Below are positions 58,774-64,000 of a stretch of DNA of 64,000 bases, piece after piece. Each line of letters starts with the position of its first letter. Position 1 is the first letter of the stretch. Source of the DNA: Collybia mongolica (taxonomy: Eukaryota > Basidiomycota > Agaricomycetes > Agaricales > Clitocybaceae); the NCBI GenBank assembly GCA_013420905.1, contig JAAXNY010000015.1, positions 62,001 to 126,000 on the forward strand, written 5' to 3'. The position numbers were made by a program, and so were the translations under genes. The notes under the pieces are model-generated. The model did not search any database, was not told where the DNA came from, and saw only the letters and a list, made by a program, of their open reading frames with translations.

Positions 58774-60518
58774 GATAGAGTGGGCTTTTTTTTGCTTTCG
58801 TAAGGGAGGTGATATCTATTCAATACCTATAGGCTTGATTTCCAATTTAGTTAGTTCAAAGCATTTGATTTTCGTAATTTTGTCGACGTGTGACACATAT
58901 CGTTTTGGTAGAGAATCTGGACATTTGAACACCTGTCTGGATGTATTAGATAATTAGACTACCCACCTGTGGTTACCCAACATCCCCAAGGCGCTTTCTA
59001 ATATCCAAATACTTCGAAGTACTTGATGCTACGTTCCATCAAAGCTTGCATCATCATGGAAACCCCATCCAGCTGAACTCACAACTGGTACCACGTTACC
59101 CGGGTGATTGAGGGACTGGCGGCTAAAATTAGGTCGGCTCTTGCAGATACTGCGGCTTCCAATGGGCGAGGCATCAGCTGCCGCTGATCCCTTGCTCGAT
59201 GAACTTACAGATAAGATCTAAGGGTGTCATTTTCCGGGGTTTGTTGCGATCCGGTCCATATAACTCACTGGTTGTTGGCACCTGTCTGGACGAATTTCTA
59301 CGGGCATGTGTATCTTGGCTAGTTTTTTTTCATGGATAATTCTTTTACCGAAACCGAAGCTCGTTTACGATGAGAAGAAAGGTATAACAAATCTTTGCAC
59401 TTACCGAATTCTTGGGCCAATTTAAGCTGCTACTACGCGTCGGTTTCTTCCTGCTCTTCTGAATCGCTTAACAGATAGAATGAGTGATAGGGTACCGGGA
59501 TCATTTACGGCTATAACCACGACCAAAATCTCAATGCGCCAATTCCACTAATGGTAGTCACGGGTGACAGGTGGTGGCTCCAAAACGTATCGGAGTTGAG
59601 AATGGGATGAAAAATTTCCTCAGATCAGTTAGAAGATTGATGACATTGTGGAGCACCCAGCCCTGGTGAGACGTGAGGAGGATGGTATATACACCTGGGT
59701 CAATCGTCAGTCGTAATAGCAAATCACAAGCCCTGAGGGGAAAAAGAAGGTCTAGGCGAGTGTGGATGTCTTTCGTTACCCCGGATTACTCTACCTCTGC
59801 CATAAAGTAGTTAGAGAAAGATTGGAAACGAAAGCAGACAATTGGCTGAGAAATATCTCTCAAGCCATTCGTTCAAGTCTCTGCGATGGGCATTGAGCGA
59901 CGTGAAAGACGGGTATGACACATCAGTCAGTCAGCTAGTGCCTAGACATTGATCCACTTTTCGACACCATGAATAAGAAAATTGAGGTGGATGTCGCACA
60001 AGGCATGTCAGACATGGTTTCTGAGCCGTCACATCGTTCGAGTTCATCGGCCAGACCGATTGGATGACTACAGAGCAGGGTGACTATGTCAACTCACAGA
60101 TTTCGAGGACGATCTCAATCGAGCCGCGAACAACTCATGCCGTGAACTTTGTATCCTGTGAGTGGATTTGTGTCTGTGAGAATTTTTTGTTGGATATGTG
60201 GTGAATAGATACTCGATTTTCCTTAAATCTCGGACATGGAAAAAAAAACATCTTCGCCTGTCGCTGTTCGGTTTGGTGGATGTTTGGTGGAGTTTGAATT
60301 CCCGAACGCTGACATCGATTTCGCTTCAATCAATCAATCTCTCGGCTATCAGCTTCTTTCAACGCCTCCAAAGTAACCCTTGTTCCTGTTACCATATGCC
60401 GAACGTCCTTCCCAAGAGAGCTCCGAAAGGACCGACGTTCATATTAATACTAATGTTTATTTTTCAAGCCTACTGTCCGCCAGTTTTCCTTCTCTCGCGA
60501 CCATAGACCGCCCAGATC
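58774..60518. other. Intergenic region
   Basis: About 1.7 kb between copy C and the second MFS gene. No recognised gene; short frames only. Confidence 0.45.
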
Positions 60519-62524
60519 ATGGAAAAAGCGCATTCTCACACCTCGTCCGATCTAGAAAAAACCCACAATGGCTCTGGAGAGTTGAGCACCTTCAGCGATG
60601 CTGCCTCAATTGACCCTGCCCTCGAGCGAGTTGTATGGCGCAAGATGGATTTGTGGATCCTACCCGTAGTGTCTATGTTTTACTTCCTTTCTTTCTTGGT
60701 AACTCGATTTCACCATTCTGAAGTCTCTCTAAGCTCACAAATCCCTACCCGATAGGATCGAAGTAACATTGGCAATGCTCGAGTGGCAGGGCTGCAAAGC
60801 GATCTCAAAATGACCAACCAACAATACAGTATTGCGCTGACAGTCACTTATGTGCCTTACATCGTCGCCGAATTGCCCTCTAACCTCCTACTCCGAGTAT
60901 GTCTTTTTGTGATCTCGATGTGATGCTGACGCTAATAAAAATATAGTACGTTGGCCCCAACTTAATGTTGCCGACGATGCTGACCCTATGGGGAGTTGTG
61001 ACTACTTTACAAGGTCAGGCCCATTATCAGTGATGGTGCTGCTCCTCCAATAACCTATTCCCTCTTAGGTGTCGTCCATAATTACTCGGGCTTATTGGCA
61101 TGTCGCTTTTTTCTTGGTCTCCTTGAAGGTGTGTGATCTTTCTCACCTTAGCTAGTAACGCGATTGAATCTCTTTCATTTAAAGGTGGCGTTTTCCCTGG
61201 TCTTGTCCTTTATCTGTCACTCTTTTACCCTCGTCAACAATTGCAATGGAGGTGAGCTAGTCCCGGGGCCAGTATACTGTCATTTCATCAAATTCCTGAC
61301 ATCTTGGCTTAATATCAGAATATCACTGTTCTTCTCAACCGCCTCAATATCGGGTGCATTCTCAGGCCTTCTGGCGTTCGGAATAATCAACATGAACGGC
61401 ATTGGGCACCGCCCAGGTTGGGCCTGGATCTTCATTCTTGAAGGACTTTTTACTGTGGCCTTCGGATTATCCGCCTACTTCCTCCTCCCCCGTACCCCAT
61501 CACACGCTCGTTTCCTTAATGAGCGAGAGAAAGCCTACGTCGTGGCGCAGCTTCGAGAAACCGGTGCCACCGGACGTGATGATAGTGTAGACGACTTTAG
61601 TTGGCGCGAAGTCTGGCAGGCATGTACGCTTCCTCAGGTGTGGATGTTGGCTGTTATCTTCTTCTTTGATGGTGAGCTATTTCATATAGCCGTTGACGTA
61701 GATGATATTAAAAAAGAAATTCTCGCTTCCAGGCGTTGTTCTCTTTGGACTTGCTTAGTACGTTTTTTGGCGCTTGGAGGAGTCACGCGATGTTCACCTC
61801 TCAATTTCATTTCATAGTTTCACACCATCCATCGTACAAAGTCTCGGGTACACCGCCACCTGCGCTCAGCTCATGAGTGTGCCTCCTTTTGCGACAGCGT
61901 TCTTTGGTGAGTTGATATAGATTGTGTCATTAAACTCAATCTGACAGCCCTGCACGTTTTCATAGTTAGCTTAATATCAGCTTACATCTCTGATCACTAT
62001 CACTGCCGCGGCTTTGTTACCATGTTCACTTGCACCCTCTGCGTGATTGGTTTCGCCATGTATCTCGGTTCGTACAGTTCCCATCGCGAGAGACGGGTTT
62101 GATCAGCTGACGGTGAATCGGCACTGGTGTAGGTTCCCAGTCTGGATCCGTGAAGTACGGCAGCCTTTTCCTGTCCATCACTGGTACTTACTGTGCTGCA
62201 CCCACGCTGTCAACCTGGAGCGCCAACAATGCCGCACCACATGCACGGCGCGCGACCGCGATCGCAATCGGATTCATCATGACCAACTCGGGGGGCATCC
62301 TCGCAACGTGGCTCCTCGGCGCACTCTCGCCGCCTCCGCTTTATAGGAAGGCCACGATCACGCTGCTGATTATGTCCATCCTCATGGTCGTCGTCGCGGG
62401 AATGAACACGTACTACCTCTGGTCGCAGAACAAGAAGAAGGCTACGATTCGGGCTACGATGTCCCGAAGCGAGGAGAAGCCCGGTCTTGGCGACAAGTCT
62501 GCATGGTTCATATACAACCTGTAA
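60519..62524 (+). CDS. MFS transporter, anion:cation symporter type, copy 2
   Basis: Ten exons: 60519-60698, 60756-60896, 60947-61013, 61069-61128, 61185-61251, 61319-61671, 61733-61757, 61818-61906, 61966-62067 and 62133-62524, giving 491 aa. Landmarks: DRSNIGNARVAGLQSDL, YVPYIVAELPSNLLLRYVGP, CRFFLGLLEGGVFPGLVLYL, FSTASISGAFSGLLAFGIIN, GRDDSVDDFSWREVW, DHYHCRGFVTMFTC and IAIGFIMTNSGGILATWLLG. It is clearly the paralog of the gene at 46894: exons 2-10 have exactly the same lengths (141, 67, 60, 67, 353, 25, 89, 102, 392). Both end in DKSAWFIYN plus one residue. Same likely role, uptake of an organic anion or vitamin with protons; the substrate is not known. Confidence 0.95.
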
Positions 62525-62861
62525 AAACTTTCACGGACTCGGACTCCACTCCCTAGTCATAGTATCTATCCCTATTATTACCCCTGCTTCTTGGAATTTT
62601 GTGGTTGTCGGTATACATTAATAAAGCAAAAGATTCGAACATCGCCGAAGGTCTAGATCTTGAGCATGTGGTGCTTACTGGTGGTGGTGGTGGTATCATC
62701 AAAGCTCGATGCGGTCTTCATTTTGTGGTCCGCCGTAGACATATGTCGGATATCTGATCTCTGAGGAATGCTGTATAATACACGCTATTTATTTTCATCA
62801 GAAAACAAAACCAAAAATATCATGGAAACTGGAGATGTGGTAGTGGTGTGAATGCTCCATC
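62525..62861. other. 3' flank of MFS copy 2
   Basis: Contains a short GGT run near 62680-62693; no gene recognised. Confidence 0.4.
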
Positions 62862-63160
62862 GATATCAGCATATACTAATGGGCTCATCGGAAAGCCGGG
62901 TACCCAGATATCATTGAAACTGGAGATGCGATGAAGGTGGATTTGAAAGGATGCTCTATTGATATCAGCACATGCTAAGGGGTTCTTGATAAAGTAGTGT
63001 GCGCAATTATCACCAGCGTTGAAATGTGATGGGGATGGTTTTGAAGTGGGTACCTTATTGATATCAACTGCTCTATGCATCACTGCTGTTTCGGCCCATC
63101 CGAAGGTAAGTGGTTCGTTCGCCTCGAAAGCCGTAATAACATCTGCGGCAGGCAATAAGG
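62862..63160 (-). repeat. Degenerate 99-bp tandem repeat, possible ankyrin relic
   Basis: GATATCA recurs at 62862, 62961 and 63060, exactly 99 bp apart, with similar sequence around each. On the minus strand the 33-codon unit reads ADIDGAFTPL, ADINRASFQI and VDINKVPTSK. A 33-residue period with ADIN recalls ankyrin repeats, but the helical Leu/Ala core is lost. Only a 111-aa frame remains (62820-63155) and I see no complete gene. Confidence 0.5.
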
Positions 63161-64000
63161 AGTTAGGAGGGGAATGTCAGATTCCAGCCTCTTCAGTAGT
63201 CGAATCATCAGGTTTACGAACCAGCGCAGTTGTCTATATCATAATTTCAGCACTTAGGACTCTGGAGTCGAGGCCTCAGTACATCAAAGAATCTGTCACG
63301 TTAGAATAGTAATCGCTATCCCGTCCGCGCCCCCCTCCCTCCTAGCAAAGAACGTTGGATGTCATTTGTGTCCTTTCTGAACCTGTTAGGAGCGAGGTTC
63401 GCACTGGATTGTTCGAAATACCTTCTCTGAGGAGGTGGTGCACACCGGGTACGTGGTTCGACGATGCGGATGATACGCGGAAGCCAGCCAGCCTGATGCA
63501 ACGGCTTTGCTTCGATTCTCCACGCCTCTTTTCATAAAGAGCTATGGCATTTCCAGATCTTGGTTCAGGGGAAGCGTTGACTGGAGGTTTTGAGCGAAGC
63601 GGCGCATGTAGCTGAGTTCTTGAATCGACGATGTGGATGAGAGGAAGAAGGCCGTTTCGGTTACAACGGTCAAGTTATTGCGGTCGCTTACACTCCCGTT
63701 CGTAAGAAATTATAACACAGGCATGGGGATTAGGATAAAGATAAGTAGGTAGCGTCACCAAATCCTAGGAAAGCACTGATTCGGGAATCCGGGTTTGGCG
63801 AAACAGCGAAGGAGGAAATCGTGGCGAAGAGACGTCGCATTTAGGGGTCGTCGTCCGGAGGTGGGTGAGGGGGATGGGGAACCCGTGTCCCCGGTATTCA
63901 ATCTAGGCGATCAAGGGTAGATGGTACAAGGACGACACCTTTTTTTTTTGTAATCCCGCTTATTGACGGTTGGGGCGAAGCCCTATGATATTCAATACAT
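63161..64000. other. Right-edge region without recognised gene
   Basis: Short frames only; a T run lies near 63941-63950. A gene entering from the right cannot be excluded. Confidence 0.4.

Noticed and set aside
1..64000. CRISPR arrays, rRNA genes, secondary-metabolite core enzymes
   Set aside because: None seen; the intron-rich basidiomycete gene structure makes CRISPR implausible, and no PKS, NRPS or terpene synthase motif was read.

Overview
The window is nuclear DNA of a filamentous basidiomycete, almost certainly an agaricomycete (mushroom-type) fungus. Genes are packed on both strands and cut by many short introns (mostly 44-70 nt, GT...AG). Lineage-typical families are present: FunK1 kinase, DUF6533 and DUF6534 membrane proteins, a fungal 7-TM family, an HVA1/Tudor AT-hook protein and a PL26 lyase. 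I rebuilt exons by hand from splice signals, reading frame and remembered family consensus, because no gene with introns is visible as a single open frame.

Layout. 0-3 kb: a Ty3/gypsy retrotransposon on the minus strand, running off the left edge with an open Gag-Pol frame. 4.4-5.1 kb: PLAC8 protein. 7.1-21.5 kb: a gene-rich unique segment with a secreted aldose 1-epimerase, a DUF6533 membrane protein, translation factor eIF3g, an Atg27-like membrane protein, a 20-exon PL26 rhamnogalacturonan exo-lyase, an O-fucosyltransferase scrap and an HVA1/Tudor AT-hook protein. 22 kb: a FunK1 relic. 23.7-27.2 kb: a 7-TM protein and an HpcH/HpaI aldolase. 29.7-34.7 kb: two paralogous small single-TM proteins flanking an F-box gene, then a P-loop GTPase. 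34.9 kb: intron-containing tRNA-Gly(GCC).

35.1-37.9 kb is a striking CpG-depleted block (7 CpG in about 2.8 kb). Its left half is a TA-flanked, 29-bp-TIR mariner-like element with a wrecked transposase. 38.3-39.5 kb: INO80 subunit Ies2. 39.9-41.9 kb: an SDR dehydrogenase with an internally deleted tandem relic. 42.9-45.9 kb: an intact FunK1 kinase. 46.9-62.5 kb: a duplicated segment in which two MFS transporters with identical exon lengths bracket three tandem DUF6534 genes, the middle one decayed. 62.8-63.2 kb: a decayed 99-bp-period repeat that may once have coded ankyrin repeats.

The genes do not form one obvious pathway. The aldose epimerase and PL26 lyase fit plant polysaccharide use; eIF3g, Atg27, Ies2 and the tRNA are housekeeping; the right half is a zone of recent tandem duplication, gene decay and intron turnover. 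I saw no CRISPR, rRNA or secondary-metabolite cluster, and no clearly new multi-gene system.
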